Source of the DNA: an uncultured Porphyromonas sp.
GTDB lineage: Bacteria > Bacteroidota > Bacteroidia > Bacteroidales > Porphyromonadaceae
Assembly: GCF_938046015.1 (NCBI RefSeq)
Contig: NZ_CALIXW010000035.1
Span: forward strand, 62,001-126,000
Direction of reading: 5' to 3'
Length of the DNA stretch: 64,000 nt
Below the pieces are notes generated by a model. The model ran no database searches, was not told the DNA's origin, and saw nothing but the letters and a program-made list of their open reading frames with translations. Position numbers and translations under genes: made by a program. Positions 8,794 through 18,425 of the stretch are shown in pieces; the stretch's first letter is position 1, and each line of letters begins with the position of its first letter.

Positions 8794-9306
8794 TTAGTCC
8801 TCCTCCCAGTCGGCCTCCTCCGTGTCGAGGAGCTGGGTGATGGCCTCCCGCACTTCGTCGTAGTCGTAGCCGCGGTAGAGGCCGAAGCGCATCAGTCGGT
8901 CGTAGGCCTTACGGCGCTCCAGCCCCGCGGGGAGGCTGCGCTGCTTGGCGCGCAGTAGCTGCAGGACGCGGGGCTCCTCGTCCTCGGCGCTTGTCTCCTC
9001 CTCCAGTTCCTCGAGGGCGGTCGCGATCACGGAGGGGGCGATGCCGTGGCGGCGCAGCTCGTGCTCCAGGCGTCGCGGGCCCCAGCCGTTGAAGCGGTGC
9101 TTGTCGTGGACGAAGGCGCGGGCGAAGCGCTCGCCGCTCACGAAGCCCTCAGCCTCAAGCCGTGTGAGGAGCTCGGCCTGTAGCTCCTCCTCCAGCTCGA
9201 GGCGCTGCATGCGGCGGCGTAGATCACTCGGCGAGCGCTCGGCCTGAGCGCAGTAGCTAGCTAGACGGGCGTAGGCCTCCTGTGGGGTAAGCTCGGTCTG
9301 CTTCAT
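8794..9306 (-). CDS. recX: RecX-family regulator of RecA
   Basis: 170 residues, the usual RecX size. RecX binds RecA filaments and modulates recombination. Seen: three-helix repeat motifs with LARYCAQAERSPSDLRRRM-like spacing, GFVSGERFARAFVHDKHRFNGWGPRRLEHELRRHGI (the family core), and a C-terminal GLYRGYDYDEV motif (typical GF..GYDW..I). The C-terminus is acidic. It overlaps prmC by 4 bp and precedes the comF-like gene by 3 bp, forming a prmC-recX-comF operon. recA is not in the window. Confidence 0.93.
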   Translation of the reverse strand: MKQTELTPQEAYARLASYCAQAERSPSDLRRRMQRLELEEELQAELLTRLEAEGFVSGERFARAFVHDKHRFNGWGPRRLEHELRRHGIAPSVIATALEELEEETSAEDEEPRVLQLLRAKQRSLPAGLERRKAYDRLMRFGLYRGYDYDEVREAITQLLDTEEADWEED

Positions 9307-10208
9307 AGCTGTGGGCTGTAGCGGAGGTGGACAAAGCGGAGCTTGCCGCTGAGGTCACGGAGCAGCTCGGCCGTGCAGGCCTCGGGCCCGATGATACGGC
9401 GCATCGCCTCCAGCGTCTCCTCGGCGTAGCGGGGATTGAGCTCTACCCAGAGGCTGCCGCCAGGGTGTAGGTAGCCCTGCTGCACGAGCCGGGCCAGTGC
9501 CAGGTAATAGGCTATGGGGCTCGTCTCGGGGGCGAAGAGCGCCAGGTGTGGCTCGTGCTCCAGTACCTGCGGGCTCATGGCGGCGGCCTCCTCGGGATGG
9601 ATGTAGGGCGGATTGCTGACGATGAGGTCGAGGCCTCGGGGCAGGGGGCCCTCTGCGCTCTGGACGAGGCGGAAGAGGTCTTCCCTATAGAGCTGTACGC
9701 TGCGCCCTGTGGCGGCTCGGAGACTGTCGAAGTTGCGCGCGGCGACCTGCAGCGCCTCCTCGGAGAGCTCGAGGGCATAGGCGGCCTGCAGCTCGGGCAG
9801 CCCCGCAGCTAGCGCATAGGCGATACAGCCGCTCCCCGTACCTATGTCTACGAAGCTGCGGTAGCCTGCTCTAGCGGCCTCCTCGAGGACGAGCTCCACG
9901 AGCTCCTCCGTCTCGGGGCGTGGGATGAGCACCCCTGGGGCTACGTAGAGGCTGTGCTGGAGGAAGGGCGCGTAGCCGAGGACGTACTGCAGGGGGCGTC
10001 CCGAGCCCAGCGCCTGGAGCTGCTGGAGGAGGCGCTCCCGGCAGTGGGGCGGCAAAAGCGTATCTTTGTCGGCGACAAGCAGCTGCGAGCGGGAGTAGCC
10101 CAGGGCGTCCTCTAGGAGGCGCCGCGCGATCTCTCGGGCCTCACTGCGCTCGTAGAGCGGGCTGAGGACCTCGGCCGCTGCCGTGTAATAGGCATGTATC
10201 GTATCCAT
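9303..10208 (-). CDS. prmC: peptide chain release factor N5-glutamine methyltransferase PrmC
   Basis: SAM-dependent methylation of the GGQ glutamine of release factors RF1 and RF2. From the ATG at 10208 the product has 301 residues. The frame stays open further upstream, but that extension runs antisense through ribD and is rejected. Seen: an N-terminal helical domain, the SAM motif DIGTGSGCIAYALA, and the signature VSNPPYIHPEE. It starts 24 bp from the divergent ribD start, so the two promoters must be very close or overlapping. It overlaps recX by 4 bp. Confidence 0.96.
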   Translation of the reverse strand: MDTIHAYYTAAAEVLSPLYERSEAREIARRLLEDALGYSRSQLLVADKDTLLPPHCRERLLQQLQALGSGRPLQYVLGYAPFLQHSLYVAPGVLIPRPETEELVELVLEEAARAGYRSFVDIGTGSGCIAYALAAGLPELQAAYALELSEEALQVAARNFDSLRAATGRSVQLYREDLFRLVQSAEGPLPRGLDLIVSNPPYIHPEEAAAMSPQVLEHEPHLALFAPETSPIAYYLALARLVQQGYLHPGGSLWVELNPRYAEETLEAMRRIIGPEACTAELLRDLSGKLRFVHLRYSPQL

Positions 10209-10232
10209 TAGGAGCAAAAGTAAGGATAAGTA

Positions 10233-11243
10233 ATGACAGAGGCGCAGCAGTATATGCGACGTGCGCTGGAGCTGGCAGCTCTGGGGCAAGGACAGACGGG
10301 GACCAATCCTATGGTGGGGGCGGTGCTCGTGCATGAGGGGCGTATCATCGGCGAGGGCTACCACCATAGCTACGGGCAGCCGCATGCCGAGGTGATGGCC
10401 GTGCGTAGCGTCACCCAGCCCGAGCTCCTCGGGGAGGCGACGCTCTACGTGACCCTCGAGCCCTGCGCGCACTATGGCAAGACGCCGCCCTGTGCCGAGC
10501 TCATCTGCACGGTGGGCATCCCGCGCGTGGTCGTGGCGACGCTCGACCCCTTCCCCGAGGTCTCGGGGCGCGGCATCGAGCGCCTGCGCCGCGCAGGTAT
10601 CGAGGTGACGCTGGGCGTGCTGGAGGCTGAGGCGTGGGCGCTCAATGCCCCCTTCTTCACCGCGCACACCCTACATCGCCCCTTCGTCACGCTCAAGTGG
10701 GCGCAGAGCCTCGACGCCTTCATGGACAGCCCGCGTCAGGATCGCAGCCTCGCGCCCGTCACCTTCAGCTCCCCGCTGCAGCAGCGCTCGGTGCACGCCG
10801 CGCGTATGGAGCATGAGGCCATCCTCGTAGGCTACCGCACGGCGCTGCTGGACGATCCCCAGCTCTCCAACCGCCTGTGGTATGGCCGCTCCCCCCTGCG
10901 CGTGGTGCTCGACCCCCAGCTGCAGCTCCCTCCAGAGCTGCGCCTCTTCTCGGACGCAGGTGCCCCGACGCTCATCGTCCACCTCGAGGCTGCACGCTCG
11001 CGCCGCCGTGAGGGGCTAGACGCGGCGCGCCTCAGCTACCTCGCCCTCGAGGGCGAGCGTATCGAGCCGCAGCAGCTCCTGCAGCGCCTCTACGCAGACT
11101 ACGGCATCCAGTCGTTGCTGGTGGAGGGTGGGGGAGCGACCCTGCAGCGCTTCGTCGACAGTGGGCTCTACGACGCCCTCTGTATTGAGGTCTCGGCGCA
11201 GCACCTCGGGGAGGGCGTCCCAGCACCCCGTCTGCCTCGCTAG
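10233..11243 (+). CDS. ribD: bifunctional riboflavin biosynthesis deaminase/reductase RibD
   Basis: Catalyses two consecutive steps of riboflavin synthesis: deamination of the pyrimidine intermediate and reduction of its ribosyl chain with NADPH. 336 residues. The N-terminal deaminase domain (1-145) carries the zinc motifs HAEVMAV and PCAHYGKTPPC. The C-terminal reductase domain begins near RPFVTLKWAQSLDAFM and contains LLVEGGGATLQRFVDSGL. All key motifs are intact. It runs divergently from prmC and is followed 39 bp later by mnmA; no FMN riboswitch was recognised in the 24-bp upstream gap. Confidence 0.97.
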   Translation: MTEAQQYMRRALELAALGQGQTGTNPMVGAVLVHEGRIIGEGYHHSYGQPHAEVMAVRSVTQPELLGEATLYVTLEPCAHYGKTPPCAELICTVGIPRVVVATLDPFPEVSGRGIERLRRAGIEVTLGVLEAEAWALNAPFFTAHTLHRPFVTLKWAQSLDAFMDSPRQDRSLAPVTFSSPLQQRSVHAARMEHEAILVGYRTALLDDPQLSNRLWYGRSPLRVVLDPQLQLPPELRLFSDAGAPTLIVHLEAARSRRREGLDAARLSYLALEGERIEPQQLLQRLYADYGIQSLLVEGGGATLQRFVDSGLYDALCIEVSAQHLGEGVPAPRLPR

Positions 11244-11282
11244 TATCCCTCCTACCCCAGCTCCCTATATACCTATATTATT

Positions 11283-12464
11283 ATGACCCTAAGTCAGGCT
11301 ATCGCGCCCCTCGAGGAGCGCATCGCACGCAGCGGGATCGCTGAGCCCCGCATCGCCGCCCTCGTCTCGGGCGGCGTGGACAGCTCGGTCGTCGTGCATC
11401 TGCTGTGCGCGGCAGGCTACCGCCCTACGCTCTTCTACATCCAGATCGGGATGGAGGAGCGCGGCTTCGCGGACTGCAGCTGGGAGGATGACCTGGAGAT
11501 CGTCCAGCATCTGGCGCGCCGCTACGACTGCCCGCTGGAGGTCGTCTCGCTGCATGAGGAGTACTGGGCCAGCGTGGTGCAGTACACGATCGACACGGTG
11601 AAGAAGGGGCTGACGCCTAATCCCGACATGATGTGCAATAAGCTCATCAAGTTCGGTTGCTTCGAGGAGAAGTGGGGGCATGACTTCGACTTCATCGCCA
11701 CGGGGCACTATGCCACGACCTGCTACGAGGGCGATCAGCTCTACCTGAGTACGGCGCCCGACCCAGTGAAGGACCAGACGGACTTCCTAGCGCAGATCAA
11801 CTTTGCCCAGGTTAGTAAGCTCCTCTTCCCCACGGGGCACCTCCTCAAGAGCGAGGTACGGCAGCTGGCCGAGGAGGCGCATCTGTTGAGTGCCAAGCGT
11901 AAGGACAGCCAGGGGATCTGCTTCCTAGGGAAGGTCAACTATAACGAGTTCATCGAGCGCGCCCTCGGCACGCGCGAGGGGCTCATCATCGAGCGCGAGA
12001 CGGGCAAGGTGCTGGGCAAGCACCGCGGCTACTGGTTTCACACAATCGGCCAGCGCAAGGGGCTGGGGCTGAGCGGCGGGCCGTGGTTCGTCGTGAAGAA
12101 GAATATCCGTCGTAATATCATCCTCGTCAGCCAGGGCTACGACCCTGCCGACCAGTACGGTGAGCACGTGGTGATGGAGCAGTGCGACTTCATCAGCCTC
12201 GACCCGTGGAGCCGCGCGGCGAGCCTCGAGGCAGGGACGGCGGTCGTGGTGCCGCCTGCCGAGCGCCAGCCCATAGCCGTGAGCTTCAAGATCCGCCACA
12301 CGCCCGAGTTCACCCGCGGCGTCCTCAGCTACGATCCTGAGACGGGCTACCGCATCGACAGCGCCGAGCCCATTCAGGGCATTGCCCCAGGGCAGTATGC
12401 CGTCGTCTATTCGGAGGATCATCACCTCTGCTTCGGTAGCGGGATGATTACGAAGGGCTTCTAG
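11283..12464 (+). CDS. mnmA: tRNA-specific 2-thiouridylase MnmA
   Basis: Thiolates U34 of tRNAs for Lys, Glu and Gln. 393 residues. Seen: the N-terminal PP-loop VSGGVDSSVV, the first catalytic cysteine C118 in NPDMMCNKLIKF, and the second cysteine C213 in QGICFLGKVNYNEFI, followed by the C-terminal beta-barrel domains (HTIGQRKGLGLSGGPWFV). Both catalytic cysteines are present. It follows ribD by 39 bp and ends before a strong intrinsic terminator, so ribD-mnmA is probably one unit. Confidence 0.97.
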   Translation: MTLSQAIAPLEERIARSGIAEPRIAALVSGGVDSSVVVHLLCAAGYRPTLFYIQIGMEERGFADCSWEDDLEIVQHLARRYDCPLEVVSLHEEYWASVVQYTIDTVKKGLTPNPDMMCNKLIKFGCFEEKWGHDFDFIATGHYATTCYEGDQLYLSTAPDPVKDQTDFLAQINFAQVSKLLFPTGHLLKSEVRQLAEEAHLLSAKRKDSQGICFLGKVNYNEFIERALGTREGLIIERETGKVLGKHRGYWFHTIGQRKGLGLSGGPWFVVKKNIRRNIILVSQGYDPADQYGEHVVMEQCDFISLDPWSRAASLEAGTAVVVPPAERQPIAVSFKIRHTPEFTRGVLSYDPETGYRIDSAEPIQGIAPGQYAVVYSEDHHLCFGSGMITKGF

Positions 12465-12508
12465 CAGCGCCCTTCCCACGAGGCGGCCTAGCGATCTAGG
12501 CCGCTATA

Positions 12509-12559
12509 GGGCGAGCGCCCGCAGTACCTCTACGGAGGTGCTGCGGGCGCTCGCCTTTT
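12509..12559 (+). terminator. intrinsic terminator after mnmA
   Basis: A 15-bp GC-rich stem (GGCGAGCGCCCGCAG at 12510-12524 pairing with 12541-12555), extended by the inner pair ACCTC/GAGGT, is followed by TTTT. A second perfect hairpin, GCGGCCTA...TAGGCCGC, lies just before it at 12483-12504. Confidence 0.85.
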
Positions 12560-12650
12560 GTGTCTTCCCCTCCTGCTCCTCACCCCGCCTCGCGCCTAGA
12601 GAAGGGGACGAAGCGCCCCCGCAGAGTCTCGAGCTAAAGGGGAGGACCCG

Positions 12651-12732
12651 TGAGGGATATCAGTGGACGCCGTGAGGGTCGTCCGTCAGCACCGTGAGGG
12701 ACGTCAGTCAGCAGGATGAGGGATATCCCTCA
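12651..12732 (-). repeat. 22-bp-period palindromic array B (4 units)
   Basis: Units start at 12651, 12673, 12695 and 12717, exactly 22 bp apart: TGAGGGATATCAGTGG, TGAGGGTCGTCCGTCA, TGAGGGACGTCAGTCA, TGAGGGATATCCCTCA. Read on the minus strand the order is perfect palindrome first, two CG-centred units, then a TA-centred unit starting CCACTGA. It lies in the 778-bp gap 12465-13242 after the mnmA terminator and about 240 bp upstream of the susC promoter. The rest of this gap holds the terminator, the promoter and the susC leader. Confidence 0.93.
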
Positions 12733-12970
12733 CGGAGCCAGCAGGGAGCACTTGGCGTCCGCCCTGCCCTTTGGGGGCGAGCGGAGCAGTCGCGAGGGGT
12801 GGGTTTGGAGCTACGTCTTGCCTTCGCTCGGCGTAGGGTGGGCGTGTGGCGCGCTGGGAGATGGGAATCTTTACACTTCGGGGGCTTGCTTTCAAAAACT
12901 TACCTGAGCACCTCAGCAGCCCGCTCGGACGAGCTGCCGAGCCCAAGGGTGCTAGAGGCTCAGTGGGGAC

Positions 12971-13000
12971 TTTGTAGTTCGGCGAAATAGCCTATCTTTG
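12971..13000 (+). promoter_or_regulatory. promoter of the susC-susD operon
   Basis: TTTG (12971-12974), an 18-bp spacer, then TATCTTTG (12993-13000): a full Bacteroidetes -33/-7 promoter. The predicted start near 13007 leaves an untranslated leader of about 235 nt before the susC ATG at 13243. The leader contains the palindrome GGAGGCCTCC near 13023-13032 and is AT-rich close to the start codon. Confidence 0.75.
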
Positions 13001-13242
13001 CCGAACGACAAATGGGGCGTTGGAGGCCTCCTTACTACACATAGTTATACAATACAGCGCTACCGCATGACGCGATATGCACAGGCCGCATTGCCTGCAA
13101 GATGCTCTCTCGGGCCGCTCTACTCGAGACCAGGAGCCCCCATAGCCCCACTACACTGCTAACGGATTACTCGTACGGACATGCTCGTCCTATCGTATAA
13201 TACTTCACTAAACTCTCTATTATTCACTAAAACTCTACTCAC

Positions 13243-16200
13243 ATGAAACGAGCATTACTGTCGCTCGTCATCCTCTGCATGACGACGATCGCTGCTTGGG
13301 CTCAGGGTAAGGTGATCACGGGGCGCGTCCTCGACAAGGCAGGCGAGGCCGTCATCGGCGCCAGCGTGCTGGAGGTCGGGACGACCAACGGTAGCCTTAC
13401 CGACATCGAGGGGCGCTTCAAGCTGACCCTACGGAACACGAAGTCCATCCTCACCATCTCCAGTGTCGGCTATCAGACGCAGAAGATCCAGCTCGTAGGG
13501 CTGGACCTCAGCAAGCCGATCACCGTACGCCTCGTCGACGAGGCACGCGTCACGGATGAGGTGGTCGTCACAGCCTATGGCGGTCGTCAGCTGCGTAGCA
13601 AGATGACCAACTCCGTAGCCACGGTACGCAACGAGAGTCTCAAGCAGGGGCTCTTCTCCAACCCCGCACAGGCCCTCTCGGGTGCTGTCTCTGGGCTCCG
13701 TGTCCAGCAGACCTCCGGTAGCCCAGGTGCGGCACCTACCCTCGTACTGCGTGGGGGGACCAACCTCGACGGCTCGGGCTCGCCTCTGGTCGTCATCGAC
13801 GGTCAGGTGCGCAGCGGTCTGAATGACATCAACCCTGAGGACATCGAGTCCATGGAGGTCATGAAGGATGCTGGGGCTACGGCTATCTACGGTGCTCGTG
13901 CCAATAACGGGGTGATCCTCATCACCACCAAGCGCGGTAAGGCTGGCTTCAGCGAGATCCGCTTCAAGGCTAAGGTCAGTGCCAACTACTTCCACGACCT
14001 CTACGAGTTCCTCGGCTCGGAGGACTACATCCGCATGCAGCGCATGGCCATCAAGCGCTCCTCGGAGGTCTTCACCAACTCCCGCGGTCAGCTCGTCGGC
14101 TACACCAATCAGACCTCGCTGTCGGGTAACGTCGGCTACGGTACGGGACGCTCCTACTTCGATCAGGATGGCGTCACTCCGCTCGATGGGAACAAGAACG
14201 CTCTGGCGACCTATGGCCTCTATGAGTACAACGACAACCTCAAGTTCCTCCTCGATCAGGGCTGGAAGACCATGACCGACCCTGTGACGGGCAAGAAGCT
14301 CATCTTCTCTGAGGAAGGTGGCCTGCGCCAGCACAACATCAAGGACGTCGCCATGAGCCAGGACTACAACCTGAGCTTCACGGGCGGTAATGATAGGGGG
14401 AACTACTACGCCAACATCGGCTACAACCACAGCAACGGTAATGCGCTGGTCGACTGGTACAAGCGTATCAACTTCGCCCTCAACGCCGACTACAAGATCC
14501 GCCCTTGGCTGACCTCCAACTCCAGCTTTGCCTTCACGCGTGCTGACTGGGATAAGCTGGGTAATGATGATGCCAACTACTTTGGCCGTGCCCTGGGTCT
14601 GCCCCCGACGCTCCGCCTACGCAATGCCCAGGGTCAGCTGCTCATCGGCCTCGGTGGTGGGGATATCAACTACAAGGTCGTCAAGGATAGCTACCTCCGC
14701 GACAATAAGACCAATAAGTTCAGCATGAGCCAGGCCTTCACCATCAACTTCCTCAAGGAGCTGACGCTGAAGCTGAGCGGTAACTGGTACTTCTCTCAGG
14801 CGTGGAATGAGTCCTTCAACCGTGACCGCCTCACGGCTCCTGGACAGTGGTATCGCTCGCGCTATAGCTACGCTGGTGCCTCAGAGACCCTCGACCAGAC
14901 CTACAATGCGGTGCTGAACTACAACAAGACGCTCTTCGAGAAGCACAACCTCAGCCTCATGGCCGGTACCGAGTACTACGACAGCTACTACAAGGGGCTC
15001 AGCGCCTCGGGCTCGGAGGCTAAGGTGGACGACTTTGCCGCCCTCGGCTATACCTCCGACGAGAAGGGCAAGCGCTCTACCGTCAGCTCCCACACGCATC
15101 TGCGTATCCTCTCCTACTTCGGCCGTGCCAACTATGACTACGATGGTCGCTACCTCCTCTCGCTGGTCGCTCGCTATGACGGCTACTCCAAGCTGGTGGA
15201 TAACCGCTGGGGCTTCTTCCCTGGACTCTCTGCTGGCTGGGTGCTTTCGCGCGAGAACTTCTACAATCAGCTCAGCGGGCTGAAGGACGTGCTTAACTTC
15301 GCCAAGCTCCGCGTCAGCTACGGGAGCAATGGTAACGTCTCCGGCATCGGCGCCTATGACCTCTACGGTCGCTATGGCCTGTCTAAGTACGGCGGCAACG
15401 AAGCCATCTCCCTCACCAGCCTGCCTAACTACGGCCTCCGCTGGGAGAAGACCAATACCTTCGAGCTAGGGGCTGACCTCGGCTTCTTCAACAACCGCCT
15501 GATGGCGAACCTGACCTACTACAATCGTATCACGGTCGACAAGTTCGCCAGCATGCCCATCACCTCGCACTCAGGGATCTCGGGCTACAGCACCAACAAC
15601 GGCTCGCTGCGCAACCGAGGCTTTGAGTTCGACCTCACGGCACGCATCATCTCCACCAAGGACTGGACCTGGAATGCGAGCCTCAATGGTGGCTTCAACA
15701 AGAACACCATCCTCAAGCTGCCGAACAACGGCCTAGAGCGCAACCGTCAGGGTGCCTATGAGGTCTACACCGGCAACGGCAACGAGAAGAAGTGGGTAGG
15801 CGGCTATCAGGAAGGTCAGAGCCCTGGTGACATCTACGCCTTCAAGGCCGAGGGCCTCTACCGCACCGAGGCAGAGATCCCCGAGAACCTCATCGACAAG
15901 GTCCCTGGCAAGAACCTCTACGGGCCTAAGGCCTGGGCTAACCTCGATGCCGCTACCAAGGACGCCATCAAGGCCCTGCCTATCCAGCCCGGTGATGTAC
16001 GCTGGCGCGACGTCAACGGCGACGGCGTGATCGACCAGTACGACCGCGTCTACATCGGTCGCTCGACGCCTCTGGTGACGGGCGGATTCAACACGCAGCT
16101 CACCTGGCGCCAGCTCACCCTCTCGGCTCGCCTAGACTACGCGCTCGGCCACCACGTGATCGACGGCCGTACGCCTTGGATCCTGGGGAACATGCAGGGG

Positions 16201-16560
16201 ACCTTCAACACGCTGACGATCGCTCGTGATAAGACCTTCAGCGCTGAGAACCCCAACGCCGAGTACTCGCCCTACGTCTGGGCCGACCAGCTCGGGAAGT
16301 CCAACTTCTACCGTAGCTCCTCGCAGTTCATCTACCGTGGCGACTACCTCGCCTTCCGTGAGATCGCCCTCAGCTACCGTGTGCCCGAGTTCCTCACCAA
16401 GAAGATGGCCATGAATAGCCTCGAGCTCTCGCTGACGGCGCAGAACCTCGGCTACCTCACCGCTGCTAAGCTCGTCTATTCGCCTGAGCCAGGTGCAGAC
16501 ACCATGGGTGGCTACAGCCTGCCTCGTACGCTGGTCTTCGGGCTCAATGTCGGATTCTAA
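13243..16560 (+). CDS. SusC/RagA-family TonB-linked outer-membrane transporter
   Basis: 1105 residues. A signal peptide (1-20, ending AWAQG) precedes a carboxypeptidase-regulatory-like beta-sandwich (about 22-105, GKVITGRVLDKAGEAVIGASV), then a TonB-box-like segment DEVVVTAYGG, the plug domain with the SusC signature (DIESMEVMKDAGATAIYGARANNGVILITTKRG, quoted in parts), and a 22-strand-type barrel ending in F (LNVGF). SusC proteins form the channel of energy-dependent glycan or peptide uptake with a SusD lid. The partner susD follows after 5 bp. No glycoside hydrolase, sigma/anti-sigma pair or hybrid sensor is adjacent, so the substrate cannot be named; a RagAB-like peptide role is possible. 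Confidence 0.96.
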   Translation: MKRALLSLVILCMTTIAAWAQGKVITGRVLDKAGEAVIGASVLEVGTTNGSLTDIEGRFKLTLRNTKSILTISSVGYQTQKIQLVGLDLSKPITVRLVDEARVTDEVVVTAYGGRQLRSKMTNSVATVRNESLKQGLFSNPAQALSGAVSGLRVQQTSGSPGAAPTLVLRGGTNLDGSGSPLVVIDGQVRSGLNDINPEDIESMEVMKDAGATAIYGARANNGVILITTKRGKAGFSEIRFKAKVSANYFHDLYEFLGSEDYIRMQRMAIKRSSEVFTNSRGQLVGYTNQTSLSGNVGYGTGRSYFDQDGVTPLDGNKNALATYGLYEYNDNLKFLLDQGWKTMTDPVTGKKLIFSEEGGLRQHNIKDVAMSQDYNLSFTGGNDRGNYYANIGYNHSNGNALVDWYKRINFALNADYKIRPWLTSNSSFAFTRADWDKLGNDDANYFGRALGLPPTLRLRNAQGQLLIGLGGGDINYKVVKDSYLRDNKTNKFSMSQAFTINFLKELTLKLSGNWYFSQAWNESFNRDRLTAPGQWYRSRYSYAGASETLDQTYNAVLNYNKTLFEKHNLSLMAGTEYYDSYYKGLSASGSEAKVDDFAALGYTSDEKGKRSTVSSHTHLRILSYFGRANYDYDGRYLLSLVARYDGYSKLVDNRWGFFPGLSAGWVLSRENFYNQLSGLKDVLNFAKLRVSYGSNGNVSGIGAYDLYGRYGLSKYGGNEAISLTSLPNYGLRWEKTNTFELGADLGFFNNRLMANLTYYNRITVDKFASMPITSHSGISGYSTNNGSLRNRGFEFDLTARIISTKDWTWNASLNGGFNKNTILKLPNNGLERNRQGAYEVYTGNGNEKKWVGGYQEGQSPGDIYAFKAEGLYRTEAEIPENLIDKVPGKNLYGPKAWANLDAATKDAIKALPIQPGDVRWRDVNGDGVIDQYDRVYIGRSTPLVTGGFNTQLTWRQLTLSARLDYALGHHVIDGRTPWILGNMQGTFNTLTIARDKTFSAENPNAEYSPYVWADQLGKSNFYRSSSQFIYRGDYLAFREIALSYRVPEFLTKKMAMNSLELSLTAQNLGYLTAAKLVYSPEPGADTMGGYSLPRTLVFGLNVGF

Positions 16561-16574
16561 TGTGAATGCTCTCT

Positions 16575-18167
16575 ATGAAAAAGTATAGACTATGGGCCCT
16601 CGCAGCATGCGCCCTCTCGCTGACTGCACTGCCCTCATGTAAGAGTGATCTGCTGGACCTCAAGCCCATTGACCACTACGGCACCAACAACTACTGGAAC
16701 AACCTCGCTCAGGTAGAGGCGAACTACCAGGCCCTCAATGGTATCCTGCGCAACAACTACTCTGTCTTCCGCGTCTTTGGCGAGCTGCGCGCCGGTACGA
16801 TGAAGTTCACCGTATCGGCCACAGGCGAGAGTCAGTCCTCCGTGGAGGTAAAGCAGAGCGTCCTGGATGCTGACCGTCCTGGGATCTCCAACTGGGGCGG
16901 CCTCTACGGTGACCTGCTGCACATCAACCTCTTCATCAAGAAGGTAGAGACGCAGTGCCCCTTCCTCACGGACGCCGAGCGCAAGACCTACCTAGGTAAG
17001 GCCTACGGTATCCGCGCCTACATCTACTTCGTGCTCTACAAGAGCTACGGGGGGGTAGTCCTCGAGACGGAGCCCCGTGTAGCCGAGGAGGCGATCACCG
17101 ACCCCACGAGCTACCACAAGGCGCGCTCCTCGGCTGAGGAGACGCTGGACTTCATCAAGAAGGATGTAGAGAAGTCCTCCGAGCTGTTGGCCACGAGCCC
17201 CTGGAAGAGCATCAAGACCGAGTGGTCGCGTGCTGCTACCGAGCTCCTCAAGGCTGAGGTCTACCTCTGGTCGGCTAAGGTGACTACGGGCAACCATACC
17301 GCCACGGGTGAGGCTGACCTGCGCAAGGCGAAGACCGCCCTCGAGGGTATCGTCGGCAGCCAGGCCTTCGACCTGGAGGATAAGTTCGCTGCGAACTTCG
17401 ACGCCAAGAAGAAGAACGGTAAGGAGATCATCCTCAACCTCTACTTCGACCGCCAGGAGGCCACCAATGACTACGGTCACTACATGTACCAGAACCGTCT
17501 CTTCGTAGGCTCGGCCCGCGATAAGAACGGGGTGCTCTTCCCTGGGGATACGCTCAAGGCGATGAGCACGGGGATCCTCTACAACGAGTACAAGCCTAGC
17601 TTCGTGGCTAGCTTCGATGAGGATGACACGCGTCGTAGCGCTACCTTCTTCGAGTTCACGGTCGGTACGCCAGGCAACCTGCTCCCCGGCTCGGTATTCC
17701 TCAAGTATCAGGGACAGCTCTATTCGGACAATGCGCACATCTATGACAGCAATGTCATCCTCTACCGCTATGCCGATGTCCTGCTACTGCTGGCTGAGGT
17801 GAAGAATGCCCTGGGCGAAGATCCCTCGGCGGAGCTCAACCTGATCCGCAAGCGTGCCTTCGGGACGAAGTTCGCAGGGCATGAGTTCGTCAGCGGCGAC
17901 TTCGCAGCCAACGAGCTGGCTATCCTCAAGGAGCGTGACCACGAGTTCGCAGGGGAGTACAAGCGCTGGTATGACCTGCTTCGTCTGCAGGATGCCAGCA
18001 AGCAACCCCTGGTCTTCTCCGCTGCTGCTGCTTACTCCGACGACCATCTGACGGGGACAGCTCCTACGCCTATCCTCAAGACGACGGAGCGTCAGAAGCT
18101 CCTCTGGCCTGTGGACCGCACGGTGCTCAATAACGACCCGCTGATCAAGCAGACCGAGGGCTACTAA
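16575..18167 (+). CDS. SusD/RagB-family surface lipoprotein
   Basis: Substrate-binding lid of the preceding SusC channel. From the ATG at 16575 (MKKYRLWALAA) there is a typical lipoprotein signal ending at LPSC, making Cys about residue 22 the lipidated residue; another ATG at 16566 adds three residues. The body shows SusD features: a TPR-like helical N-terminal half (AYGIRAYIYFVLYKSYGGV), the LLAEVKNALGE helix, LNLIRKRAFG, and the C-terminal ERDHEFAGEYKRWYDLLRL signature followed by LLWPVDRTVLNNDPLIKQTEGY. It follows susC closely and ends at a strong terminator. Confidence 0.95.
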   Translation: MKKYRLWALAACALSLTALPSCKSDLLDLKPIDHYGTNNYWNNLAQVEANYQALNGILRNNYSVFRVFGELRAGTMKFTVSATGESQSSVEVKQSVLDADRPGISNWGGLYGDLLHINLFIKKVETQCPFLTDAERKTYLGKAYGIRAYIYFVLYKSYGGVVLETEPRVAEEAITDPTSYHKARSSAEETLDFIKKDVEKSSELLATSPWKSIKTEWSRAATELLKAEVYLWSAKVTTGNHTATGEADLRKAKTALEGIVGSQAFDLEDKFAANFDAKKKNGKEIILNLYFDRQEATNDYGHYMYQNRLFVGSARDKNGVLFPGDTLKAMSTGILYNEYKPSFVASFDEDDTRRSATFFEFTVGTPGNLLPGSVFLKYQGQLYSDNAHIYDSNVILYRYADVLLLLAEVKNALGEDPSAELNLIRKRAFGTKFAGHEFVSGDFAANELAILKERDHEFAGEYKRWYDLLRLQDASKQPLVFSAAAAYSDDHLTGTAPTPILKTTERQKLLWPVDRTVLNNDPLIKQTEGY

Positions 18168-18217
18168 GCCTATCATCTACGGGGGAGGCTCTTTGGAGCC
18201 CCGCCCCCCTTCCTAGC

Positions 18218-18272
18218 GCAGCGGCCGCAGCTGTCCCGTCGAGACGGGCACTGCGGCCGCTGCCCTTTTTTG
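18218..18272 (+). terminator. intrinsic terminator after susD
   Basis: Stem GCAGCGGCCGCAG (18218-18230) pairs with CTGCGGCCGCTGC (18251-18263), with an inner CCCGTC/GACGGG helix, followed by CCTTTTTTG. Confidence 0.9.
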
Positions 18273-18425
18273 TGCCTTGGAGGCTGGCGTGGCTGGGGGC
18301 GTGTCGGCCTCTGGTAGGGCGGATTTCGTCTGGGGCGTCCTCTCTGTAGGCTAGCTTCGCCTCGTCTTGCTCTTCGTCTCGTCCTCCTTGCCCTTTGCCT
18401 TTCTCCTACTATATCCTAGGCGCTT

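Noticed and set aside
10209..10667. N-terminal extension of PrmC on the minus strand
   Set aside because: It would run antisense through the start of ribD; the family N-terminus begins at the ATG at 10208.
12694..12990. Small ORFs crossing the palindromic arrays (translated text resembling EGYPSR)
   Set aside because: They arise from translation of the repeats themselves in several gaps, with no conserved protein features, and lie in predicted non-transcribed spacers.
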